In this document: one piece after another, positions 8,987 through 16,982 of the stretch
Numbering within the stretch: the first letter of the stretch is position 1
Layout of the letters: every line of letters begins with the position of its first letter
Assembly (NCBI GenBank): GCA_900119285.1
Contig: FPIT01000007.1
Span: 242,695-306,694, forward strand
Length of the DNA stretch: 64,000 nucleotides
Origin: Prevotellaceae bacterium HUN156
GTDB lineage: Bacteria > Bacteroidota > Bacteroidia > Bacteroidales > Bacteroidaceae
Direction of reading: 5' to 3'
Notes under the pieces: model-generated
The model's database searches: none
Seen by the model: only the letters and a program-made list of their open reading frames with translations
What the model was told of the DNA's origin: nothing
Program-made: the position numbers and the translations under genes

Positions 8987-9293
8987 ATGAGCAGAAGTAT
9001 ATTGAGAAGTAAATGGATGCATAAAAAGTATGCTGATGAGCCGTTTATATCCTATGCGCGCCGGAATATGCAATATCCAAATCGCTCCCCATCGTCTTGA
9101 TGAAGTACCTAAGAATCGTCCTTCACGCTACATAACAACGCATAGTAGTAATTTTGTGGAAAGGTATCAAGAGTCAGAATCATCTACAGGACATAGAATC
9201 CCTAAAGGGAGCCATCGTATGGTTAGCGGTCTGGTACGCGCCAGCATTAAAGAAGAAGTTAGAAAACGGATTAAAGAGAAGTTGGAATTATGA
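8987..9293 (+). pseudogene. Frameshifted small gene (about 101 aa if repaired)
   Basis: An ATG at 8987, 45 nt after the previous gene, opens a frame reading MSRSILRSKWMHKKYADEPF that stops after 33 codons. The +1 frame then continues cleanly (RLDEVPKNRPSRYITTHSSN...) to a stop at 9291-9293. Removing one C from the CCCC run at 9087-9090 would join them into a single basic protein of about 101 aa. No family is recognised. Either a real mutation or a sequencing error in a homopolymer could explain it. Confidence 0.5.
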
Positions 9294-9309
9294 AATTGCC
9301 CATTTATCG

Positions 9310-9375
9310 TCCCCAAAGGAATTTGGGGAGGGGAAGAAAAAGAGAATTAATAATATGTTTAACTTATATAGATAA
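9310..9375 (+). pseudogene. Remnant of a WYL-gene 3' end
   Basis: The translation PKEFGEGKKKRINNMFNLYR followed by a stop matches the C-terminus of the WYL gene ending at 7435 (PKELRGEMKKRINNMFNLYK). The last ~37 nt are almost identical. Both stops are followed by exactly 6 nt before the ATG of a putative nuclease (7442, 9382). The rest of this third WYL gene is missing. Confidence 0.75.
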
Positions 9376-9381
9376 GAAACT

Positions 9382-10179
9382 ATGGCAATTACTTTTAATA
9401 CATTAAAAGCAGACGCAACAATATTTGCGGAGTTGAGTAAGAATCCTAAATGGTGGAAACGTTTTAAGGAAGATCCCTCGCTGTATATCGAGATACGAAA
9501 AGACAATCAAGTTAATGTGTATTATGAAGGTGGCAGCGTGGCCCGCATTCATTATTGTAGTAGGCACAAGAAATTACAAATCTTCACGCATAAAGATTAT
9601 CTTGATGAAGGAAGTAATACTACATATCTCGAGTGTAGCAATCGCATTGAAGAGAAATATAAAACTATTTTAAAACGCGTACAAGATTGTTATTCTCGAA
9701 AGAAGAGTAAGACAGAAGTTTTACCTAAAGAAAAATGGAGTGAAAAATTTATTCAGGGGTCTCTCATAATTAATAATCGTGTCATTCACCTTGATTCTGA
9801 GTTTGCATATAATGATGCTCACAGCAAAAATCGTATAGACCTCGTAAAATGTGTGGATGGGGTTGTAACCTTTGTAGAACTGAAAAGGATTAATGATGGT
9901 AGAATGCTGCATAATGATGACGATACACCATTGGAAATTGTAGAACAAATGGAACGATACAAGCAATTCATCGAAAAATATGAATCAAATCTTCTCACTT
10001 ATTATCAGCAAGTTTATGATATAAAAAAATCATTGTGCCTACCTATTCCTAATAAACGACCTGATAAAATAAACTTGACTCCAGAGTTGTTGATTTTTGA
10101 TGGATGGGAGAAAGATACACCTGGTCGGACAGTTCATAGAATAAAAATGTATGAAAGACTAGACAGCAAGGGTATATAA
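9382..10179 (+). CDS. Putative PD-(D/E)XK nuclease, second type
   Basis: 265 aa. The central region reads NRIDLVKCVDGVVTFVELKR, with D153 and E166-L-K168 arranged as in restriction-endonuclease-like folds; E121 in WSEKFIQG may be the additional acidic residue. It is not obviously homologous to the protein at 7442, yet both follow a WYL 3' end with the same 6-nt spacing. The N-terminal 100 residues have no recognised domain. Base composition is AT-rich, as in the rest of the island. Confidence 0.6.
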   Translation: MAITFNTLKADATIFAELSKNPKWWKRFKEDPSLYIEIRKDNQVNVYYEGGSVARIHYCSRHKKLQIFTHKDYLDEGSNTTYLECSNRIEEKYKTILKRVQDCYSRKKSKTEVLPKEKWSEKFIQGSLIINNRVIHLDSEFAYNDAHSKNRIDLVKCVDGVVTFVELKRINDGRMLHNDDDTPLEIVEQMERYKQFIEKYESNLLTYYQQVYDIKKSLCLPIPNKRPDKINLTPELLIFDGWEKDTPGRTVHRIKMYERLDSKGI

Positions 10180-10207
10180 TACTCTACAATAACACATGTT
10201 TAACATC

Positions 10208-10280
10208 TCCTCTGCATCCTTTTTGCATACCATTGTAGGTTTTTTGTTCAAAAAAGCAGTTTTCTTTCGTATAATATATA
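10208..10280 (+). promoter_or_regulatory. Island upstream element, copy B
   Basis: A diverged copy: CCTCTGCATCCTTTTTGCAT, then a CAGTTTTCTTTCGTATAATA block at 10257-10276, ending 24-28 bp before the ATG at 10304. The CAGT..TTTCTT..CGTATA core is what all three copies share. No TAnnTTTG box is present. Confidence 0.6.
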
Positions 10281-10303
10281 GAAAAATTTAATAGATTTAG
10301 CAT

Positions 10304-11293
10304 ATGACATACGAGGTAAAACAACGAAAGCAGCAAGAGTTATTCCGCAAGAGTATAACAAGCAAAGGCTCTAAATATTTTCTTGATGATAGCGAAAGGG
10401 ATAGAAATCTATACAATTGGCAAGATCAAGCCTCTGTACAGAGGGTTAAGGACTATTTCAAGGATAATAAGATAAAATGGTGGAATTGTTATTTTGATGC
10501 GCCAGAAGGACAGAAACCTGACGGATTGAATATTACCCGCCATCTGTTATCGTCACAAGTAGCATGTATCAATCACCTTTTCTTTATTAAACACGATAAA
10601 GAAGCTGTGCTAGCTGTTATCAATGGTATCTCTGGCATGCCCATGAAATTCAAGGATGTAATGAATATACCATGTGACAAGGGAACTGATAATTATATTG
10701 CTTTCGAAGTGGTTGCGAGCAAGGATTATCTTCACGAAATTGATTTGAAACGTGGAGAGTTCTGCACCTCTGTAGATGCCTTTGTATATGCCATTGACGA
10801 AAATAACGAGCGTTGGCTCATTCCTATTGAGTGGAAATACACAGAGACATACGAAAGAGATGATAAGTCAATAGGAACAAAAGGAAAAACACGTTTGTCT
10901 CGTTACTGCAATACTGAGGGTGATAACCTTATAGGGAATAGTAAACAACTCAAAAGTCTGCCAAAGTACCAAAATAGCATCTACTTCCAGGAGCCTTTTT
11001 ACCAGTTGATGCGTCAGGCACTATGGGCAGAATGTATTTGCAATAGTAAAGAAGAGGAGGTCTTTCCTGCTGAGCATTTCGTTCATATTCATGTATGTCC
11101 AAAGGAGAATAAGGAACTCTTGGATAAATGGTATGCAGAAGTAACTAATATGCATTCTATGGAAGAGGCTTGGAGAGAAATGCTGACAGACCAATCATTA
11201 TATCATTTGGTTGATCCAAAGGAGTTGCTTGCACCAATAGCAGAATCTTATCCAGAACTTTATCGTTACCTACAAAACAGATACTGGAAGTAA
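10304..11293 (+). CDS. Putative PD-(D/E)XK nuclease, PGN_0703-like
   Basis: 329 aa, soluble. An N-terminal region with HLLSSQVACINHLF is followed by CTSVDAFVYA and LIPIEWKYTETY; D158 and E176-W-K178 fit a PD-(D/E)XK site, with E135 as a possible further ligand. The SVDA...iE.KYTE arrangement recalls a Bacteroidetes group named after Porphyromonas PGN_0703 (putative restriction endonucleases), but this is from memory. It is transcribed from upstream element B and stands alone, with element C directly after it. Confidence 0.6.
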   Translation: MTYEVKQRKQQELFRKSITSKGSKYFLDDSERDRNLYNWQDQASVQRVKDYFKDNKIKWWNCYFDAPEGQKPDGLNITRHLLSSQVACINHLFFIKHDKEAVLAVINGISGMPMKFKDVMNIPCDKGTDNYIAFEVVASKDYLHEIDLKRGEFCTSVDAFVYAIDENNERWLIPIEWKYTETYERDDKSIGTKGKTRLSRYCNTEGDNLIGNSKQLKSLPKYQNSIYFQEPFYQLMRQALWAECICNSKEEEVFPAEHFVHIHVCPKENKELLDKWYAEVTNMHSMEEAWREMLTDQSLYHLVDPKELLAPIAESYPELYRYLQNRYWK

Positions 11294-11308
11294 GTATATC
11301 GCAACTTT

Positions 11309-11391
11309 TCTGCATACCTCTGCATTCTTTCTGCACACCTTAGTGCGATTTTTCCAGAAATCAGTAATTTCTTATCGTATATATAATATGG
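11309..11391 (+). promoter_or_regulatory. Island upstream element, copy C
   Basis: Three CTGCA units spaced 10 and 11 bp apart (11310-11335), then CACCTTAGTGCGATTTTT and a CAGTAATTTCTTATCGTATA block (11362-11381). It is almost identical to copy A over about 70 bp. It sits about 30 bp before the first gene of the four-gene operon that ends with the second sigma factor, so autoregulation is possible. Confidence 0.65.
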
Positions 11392-11421
11392 GGGGCCTTC
11401 CCTCATATTATTGTTTTATTA

Positions 11422-11832
11422 ATGATAAGGAACTACATGAAAGGAAACTACCAAATTGAAGAGCTGATTACAGTTCATGAGAATCTTGTGAGCACAATCG
11501 CTAAACAGTATCAGAATCAAGGACTGACAATGCCACAATTAATTCAAGCTGGAAAGATGGGGTTGATAGTGGCAGCAAGGAAGTTTGATGAGACGAAGGG
11601 ATTCACATTCGAGAATTATGCCCACTGGTTTGTTCGCCAATACATTCTTGCTGCATTAAGCGACAAGCAGCATGAAGGAGTTGAGGGCTACGACCTGACA
11701 GAAGAAGAGAAATTCGTACTCCAGCACCCTATCATAGAAGCTGCTGCTCAAATGGAGAAATCCATAAGACGAATTAAGGATATACGTGAACGAGCCTTGC
11801 TAAAACAAAGCCTCAAGAATCAGAATCTCTAA
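11422..11832 (+). CDS. Stand-alone sigma-70 region 2 protein
   Basis: 136 aa; an alternative start is the ATG at 11437. Residues 20-80 ([20 protein letters not shown]...FDETKGFTFENYAHWFVRQY) align without gaps with the core-binding and melting region of the RpoD in this window ([21 protein letters not shown]...[20 protein letters not shown]). The -10 reading motif (region 2.4) and regions 3 and 4 are absent. It could bind the RNA polymerase clamp without recognising a promoter. It is the first gene of a four-gene unit behind upstream element C. A decoy or anti-sigma-like role is inference only. Confidence 0.75.
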   Translation: MIRNYMKGNYQIEELITVHENLVSTIAKQYQNQGLTMPQLIQAGKMGLIVAARKFDETKGFTFENYAHWFVRQYILAALSDKQHEGVEGYDLTEEEKFVLQHPIIEAAAQMEKSIRRIKDIRERALLKQSLKNQNL

Positions 11833-11867
11833 ACAAACCATTTTTCAAACATAAAAAACAAAAGACT

Positions 11868-12368
11868 ATGAGCAAGAACAGAGAACAAAAGCGTAAAATG
11901 CAGTTAGAAACAAGAGCTAAGAACGAGTCCTTCTGCTTTCAGGTGGAGTTCCTTTGCGAGAAAAAGGATTTTAATATTACCGAATGGAAGCAGGAGTTGA
12001 GAGCCGAGTTGAATGACATTTGCCAAAATGGTATTACGGATGCATTATCTAACCTAGCGCTGATAATCGAGGGAGTTCAGAAAGAACTTGGCTATGTGCA
12101 AGAGGTTGCAAAATGCTCCCTGAATGGCACTCTTGTACCTTTCATTCTTGGCATCACACCAATCCAACCAGACAAAGCGACTTATGTTCAGGGGATCTTT
12201 GCAGAGGAAACGCCCCTTCAGGTAAAAATCGCCTATGACAACGAAATCCGCAATCGCGTGGTGGATTGGGTAAAAGAACGCTACGATAATGTCACCACCA
12301 GATTGAGCCAGCCCATTCTTAAACTGCCTAATATGGTTGTGGAATTTAAAAGAGTAGTAAAGGATTAA
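11868..12368 (+). CDS. Small protein resembling a degenerate DnaE palm segment
   Basis: 166 aa. Residues 85-165 run as NGTLVPFILGITPIQPDKATY, a short link, then RNRVVDWVKERYDNVT and VVEFKRVV. Replicative DNA polymerase III alpha has, in the same order, 'GSLVAYcLGITdIDPl.y', 'PDIDIDF', 'RdeVIdYV.EKYG' and 'rDVGRVL'. The catalytic aspartates are replaced (PLQVKIAY). The N-terminal 80 residues are not recognised. It ends 2 nt before the mini-DnaE gene, so they are translationally coupled. The similarity is weaker than for the next gene. Confidence 0.5.
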   Translation: MSKNREQKRKMQLETRAKNESFCFQVEFLCEKKDFNITEWKQELRAELNDICQNGITDALSNLALIIEGVQKELGYVQEVAKCSLNGTLVPFILGITPIQPDKATYVQGIFAEETPLQVKIAYDNEIRNRVVDWVKERYDNVTTRLSQPILKLPNMVVEFKRVVKD

Positions 12369-12370
12369 TT

Positions 12371-13279
12371 ATGGAAATGACAAACACAAGAATTCTTCAA
12401 GGACTTGTCGCCGAAGGCATGAAAATGCGCTATGGCGACAAGCCAGGAAAAGCAGCCACACTCAGATGGCTTTGGGAAATCAAGCAGATTATTGATCATG
12501 GATTTGTGGATTATTATCTCAGAGTATTCTGGCTATTTCATCAGTATGCCTATTCAAATAAGATTGGGTATTGGGCTTGTGGAGCAACACCATCATCTAT
12601 TATCTGCTATGCTTTAGGGCTTACAGAGGTGGATCCGCTTTATTATGGTTTGCACTCGGTTCGATTTGTCAACGACAAGCGTCCTAAGTTCCAATTTGAT
12701 ATAGAGAGTTCACGTTATAATGAGTTCAAAGAGGGGAGCGTAAAGTATCTGGAAGTTAAAGCTTCGCCTGCCATTTCAGCTAATATCCAAGCGAGTTTGT
12801 ATGAAAACATCACACCAATGAACTACCTAAGTAGGAGAAAAGAGAGGAGTGTTCCTAGGAATCTTGATGATGAGATTGCAGAATACGCCCTTACATTTCC
12901 TGGCAAAGATTCTTTATTCAACGAATACAATCTTCGCAAAGATGGTAAGGAATGGGCACAGACAGGCATTGCTCCACTTGATGAGATTCTTACGCCAACC
13001 TATGGTCTGCTAGTTTATCAAGAGCAAATGTTAGATATCCTACGCCTCTTTTTCAATTATTCTGCCTTAGAACGAAACAACATACGTCTTGCTATCCATC
13101 GAGGAGAAACAAAACAGATTGCAGCCTACAAGGCAAAGCATTATGAAAAGCCTCATATCCTGTCGGCTAACGAATATGAAGTTGTGTGGGATGTGCTTGT
13201 CAGCAATCCTAAAGCTTTTCTGAAAGCTCATGCTGTCAGTTGGGTTTTATCACGATACTATTTCAACAAAGAATACTAA
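12371..13279 (+). CDS. Mini DnaE-like protein (C-family polymerase core, probably inactive)
   Basis: 302 aa, against about 1,150-1,250 for full DnaE. Residues 8-100 match the start of the DnaE catalytic core: GLVAEGMKMRYG, then GFVDYYL and YALGLTEVDPLYYGLHSVRF. Residues 168-300 match the fingers region, including the diagnostic TYGLLVYQEQM and KAHAVSW. Key residues are lost: the RGSAAGS loop reads CGATPSS, and PDIDID reads FQFDIE, keeping only one of the paired aspartates. The PHP domain, the third catalytic aspartate segment, the clamp-binding and OB parts are missing. It lies between the palm-like gene and the sigma gene in one operon. Confidence 0.75.
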   Translation: MEMTNTRILQGLVAEGMKMRYGDKPGKAATLRWLWEIKQIIDHGFVDYYLRVFWLFHQYAYSNKIGYWACGATPSSIICYALGLTEVDPLYYGLHSVRFVNDKRPKFQFDIESSRYNEFKEGSVKYLEVKASPAISANIQASLYENITPMNYLSRRKERSVPRNLDDEIAEYALTFPGKDSLFNEYNLRKDGKEWAQTGIAPLDEILTPTYGLLVYQEQMLDILRLFFNYSALERNNIRLAIHRGETKQIAAYKAKHYEKPHILSANEYEVVWDVLVSNPKAFLKAHAVSWVLSRYYFNKEY

Positions 13280-13290
13280 ATAATATAAGA

Positions 13291-14163
13291 ATGAGACAAC
13301 TGAAGATTAATCAGAGTATTACAGAACATTCAGACATTGCTCTTGCCAAGTATCTATCCGACATCAGCCGTATTCCCCTCATTACGGCTGATGAGGAAGT
13401 AGAACTGACACAACTTTTGCGAAGAGGTGGACAGAAAGGCAATCAGGCAAAAGAGAAACTCATTTCTGCCAACCTGAGATTTGTTGTATCTGTGGCCAAA
13501 CAATATCAGCATCGAGGATTATCACTTGGAGATCTTATCAATGAAGGAAATATCGGATTAATAAATGCTACTGAGCGATTTGACGATACGCGTGGCTTTA
13601 AGTTTGTAACCTATGCCATATGGTGGATTCGTCAGAGTATTTTGACGGCTATTCATAATCAAGGCAATATGATTCGTAAACCACAGAATCAAATAATACT
13701 GCAGGAAATCATTCGACGTAAAACGAATGACTTTATACAACAGAATCTTCGTCAACCCTCTGAAGAAGAGTTAAGCGATATATTAGAACTCGACATACAA
13801 CAAATTCGCCAGTCTGAACAAGCAAACATAAGCGCATCAAGCATTGATGCACCATTGGGAGATGAGAATAGTACGACCTTGGCTGATAGATTAAGTTCTG
13901 GAAGTGAATTCGCAACGGATAGGGGAACTGATTATGAGTCGCTATGTATTGACTTGCAATTATTGCTTTCTTCCATTCTGCGCCCCAATGAGCAAGAAGT
14001 TATAACTCAGTATTTCGGAATTGGTATTAATTCTCGCTCACTGTCGGATATTGGAAATGATATGGGACTTACGAGAGAGAGGGCGCGTCAGATTTGCCAG
14101 CGTGGTCTCTCAAAACTAAGAAAAAATAAAAAGACGAGATGTCTGATAAGATATTTGGGATAA
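13291..14163 (+). CDS. Second RpoD-like sigma-70 factor (island copy)
   Basis: 290 aa from the ATG at 13291, chosen because MRQLKI matches the RpoD start exactly; it begins 11 nt after the mini-DnaE stop. Regions 1.2, 2, 3 and 4 are all present: [37 protein letters not shown] and the region 4.2 helix LTRERARQICQRGL. Promoter-contacting parts differ from the housekeeping RpoD at 42026: after region 2.4 it reads IRKPQNQIILQEII instead of [14 protein letters not shown], and region 4.2 is also changed. That suggests altered promoter preference. It is the last gene of the element-C operon. Confidence 0.9.
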   Translation: MRQLKINQSITEHSDIALAKYLSDISRIPLITADEEVELTQLLRRGGQKGNQAKEKLISANLRFVVSVAKQYQHRGLSLGDLINEGNIGLINATERFDDTRGFKFVTYAIWWIRQSILTAIHNQGNMIRKPQNQIILQEIIRRKTNDFIQQNLRQPSEEELSDILELDIQQIRQSEQANISASSIDAPLGDENSTTLADRLSSGSEFATDRGTDYESLCIDLQLLLSSILRPNEQEVITQYFGIGINSRSLSDIGNDMGLTRERARQICQRGLSKLRKNKKTRCLIRYLG

Positions 14164-14514
14164 TAAAGTCTTCGAAAAAAATATTTTTGGTATTTTTGCT
14201 GCCACTCTGCCACCAATTGAACGGAACGGCCTTATTATCAATTGGTTAAAGGGTGGCAGATAGTGAAAATTTGCTGCCACTGCTGCCACCACTAATTTTG
14301 TGTGATTGGGATAGCAATAGCCGTATTAGTGAAATTATCCAGAAAGGCGTTTTCTACAGCAGAAAACAGTGTTTTCTATGCTGGAAAACGATGTTTTCCA
14401 ATAACGAAAACGGTATTTTCAGATAGCAAAAACATCGTTTTTCGATAGCTAAAACGATGTATTAGCATAACCAATACATAGCCAAAACCGTCGTTTTTTC
14501 ACTAAAATATAACG
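14164..14514. other. Gene-free, repeat-rich region right of the island
   Basis: No coding potential. It holds the palindromic element at 14199-14290, then from about 14350 to 14500 a series of short AAAACGATGTTTT-like and GAAAAC/GTTTTC units in both orientations, able to fold into several small hairpins. Confidence 0.7.
14199..14290. repeat. Palindromic element 2: CTGCCAC arms around CCAATTGA/TCAATTGG
   Basis: The left arm CTGCCACTCTGCCACC (14199-14214) faces GGGTGGCAGATAGTG (14251-14265). Inside is a perfect 8-bp inverted repeat, CCAATTGA at 14213-14220 and TCAATTGG at 14238-14245. A further CTGCCACTGCTGCCACC lies at 14274-14290. It lies just after the island's last gene. Confidence 0.65.
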
Positions 14515-14550
14515 AAAAAAATAGCGCAAGTATCATCTTGCGCTATTTTC
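14515..14550 (-). terminator. Terminator, probably bidirectional
   Basis: AAAATAGCGCAAG, a TATCAT loop and CTTGCGCTATTTT form a 13-bp stem flanked by A and T runs. It follows the esterase gene (minus strand) and could also stop transcription leaving the island. Confidence 0.8.
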
Positions 14551-14581
14551 TTGCTTATTTTTCTTATCTTTTGCTTCTAAT

Positions 14582-15469
<888 letters not shown>

Positions 15470-15610
15470 TTAACTGATTAATAATTGTTGATAATAAATT
15501 CTAATAGTATAGACTCCGTACTGTGCGTTTGGTTTAATCGCCATAGGAATAAGTGGGCACGTTTTTCTGAATTTTATGAAGAGAGAGGTGGATAATCAAG
15601 TATTTTTCGC

Positions 15611-15618
15611 TAACTTTG
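15611..15618 (+). promoter_or_regulatory. -7 box upstream of the 49-aa gene
   Basis: TAACTTTG, 31 bp before the ATG at 15650. Confidence 0.55.
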
Positions 15619-15649
15619 TGGCGAAATTAAAAAGGATACGAATAAGATT

Positions 15650-15799
15650 ATGGCTTACACTGAACGATTCCGACAGTCTGACGACTTCCGTCGCGAAGAA
15701 CTAATAAGAGTAATAGAGCACTCCGTAGAAAACCTGACATTGCAGGAACTAGAAGCACTCTATTACGATATGTCTACAAAGAATTATATCAACGACTAA
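15650..15799 (+). CDS. Small acidic protein, 49 aa, unknown
   Basis: An ATG-initiated frame of 49 codons (MAYTERFRQSDDF ... LEALYYDMSTKNYIND). It is mostly helical and charged, with no membrane segment. A TAACTTTG promoter box lies 31 bp upstream, which argues for expression. No family is recognised. It is convergent with the thioredoxin-like gene, 12 nt away. Confidence 0.55.
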   Translation: MAYTERFRQSDDFRREELIRVIEHSVENLTLQELEALYYDMSTKNYIND

Positions 15800-15811
15800 A
15801 CGAGCAGTAGG

Positions 15812-16843
15812 CTATTTGGAAAAGATCTCTGCGAGCTTGGCTTGGAGTTGTTCGCCACGCAGGTCGATGTCAACTACCCTACCCTCGCCATCGAAAAGGA
15901 TATTGCTGGGAATGGCCTTAATCTCGTAGATGTCTGAGGCAATGCTCTTCCATCCTGCAAGGTCGCTCAAGTGAATCCAAGGCATCTTCATGTTCTTGAT
16001 GGCTTGCAGCCAGGCTTCCTTGTTATTGTCGAAAGAGATAGCCACAATGTCGAGACCTTTGTCGTGATACTTCTCGTAACACTCCGTAACATTAGGCATC
16101 TCAGCACGACAAGGTCCACACCACGAAGCCCAGAAGTCAACGAGCACATAACGGCCTTTGCCACACCACTCGCTCAGCTTACGTTCCTTACCCTTGGTAT
16201 CGTTCATTGCCAAGTCAATAAATGGCTTACCAATAGAGCGCACAGACTTGCCTGAGAGCATATCATAACGCTGCTTAGCGCCACTCATTGATGGATATTC
16301 TGCATAGTTGGGGTGAGCATCAAAAATCTTCTTCAGGTCACCAACAGAGAGTCCATCAGCAATCATAGGCACGAAATGCACAGGAATCTCTGAGTCCAAA
16401 TTCTCCATCACAGCCTTGTACATCACCTTAAACGCTTCTTCCTTGGAGTTATTCATCATAGAGGCACACAATCCTCTGACAGCCTCGTTCATAGCCATAG
16501 ATGTCTTAGAGCCCTTCACAGTACCTGTAGTCAAATCCACTTCTGTTGGTGTTGTATCCACCATTACAGCACCCATGTTTTTCAGTAAATCCTGAGGTGA
16601 CTGTATGCGCTTGGGATCAGCAACAATGGACAGCATGGTGCGTCCGATAGGCTGTTCTACGCTATAGCTCCACTTTCCGTTGCTTACCTTTATGCTGTCA
16701 ATGGGTTTACCCATGTCTATTTGATTGAAAAGATAGATAGTCTCAGCGTCAGCGGCTGCCACGCCATGAATATTCACTTTTGTTTGCGCCCATCCCGTCA
16801 TAGCGAAGAGGGCAAGAAGTACTGTTACGATTGATTTCTTCAT
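15812..16843 (-). CDS. TlpA/ResA-type thioredoxin-like exported protein
   Basis: 343 aa from the ATG at 16843. The frame continues upstream to 16933, but a TATCTTTG box at 16879-16886 sits inside that extension, so the shorter form with signal peptide MKKSIVTVLLALFAMTGWAQ is correct. Residues ~22-200 are a DUF4369-like N-terminal region. Residues ~205-343 are an AhpC/TSA-thioredoxin domain with the redox motif WCGPC (C242, C245) and the cis-proline in KAIPSNILFD. It probably reduces or isomerises disulfides in the periplasm. Confidence 0.88.
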   Translation of the reverse strand: MKKSIVTVLLALFAMTGWAQTKVNIHGVAAADAETIYLFNQIDMGKPIDSIKVSNGKWSYSVEQPIGRTMLSIVADPKRIQSPQDLLKNMGAVMVDTTPTEVDLTTGTVKGSKTSMAMNEAVRGLCASMMNNSKEEAFKVMYKAVMENLDSEIPVHFVPMIADGLSVGDLKKIFDAHPNYAEYPSMSGAKQRYDMLSGKSVRSIGKPFIDLAMNDTKGKERKLSEWCGKGRYVLVDFWASWCGPCRAEMPNVTECYEKYHDKGLDIVAISFDNNKEAWLQAIKNMKMPWIHLSDLAGWKSIASDIYEIKAIPSNILFDGEGRVVDIDLRGEQLQAKLAEIFSK

Positions 16844-16878
16844 ATTTGGTTTACCTATGTTGTTGTATAATTGCGTGC

Positions 16879-16886
16879 AAAGATAG
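16879..16886 (-). promoter_or_regulatory. -7 box of the thioredoxin-like gene
   Basis: TATCTTTG on the minus strand, 35 bp before the chosen start at 16843. Confidence 0.6.
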
Positions 16887-16982
16887 GTATTTTTGTTGAT
16901 TAAGAAGAATATTTTAGGGTATTTTAAATACAAAAAAATAACGAGCTAAAGTAAAACTTTGCTCGCTATTTCGTTACTTTTG

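Noticed and set aside
5258..14163. Island as a prophage or conjugative element
   Set aside because: No integrase, terminase, portal, capsid, relaxase or mobilisation gene is visible, and no att-like direct repeat at a tRNA was found.
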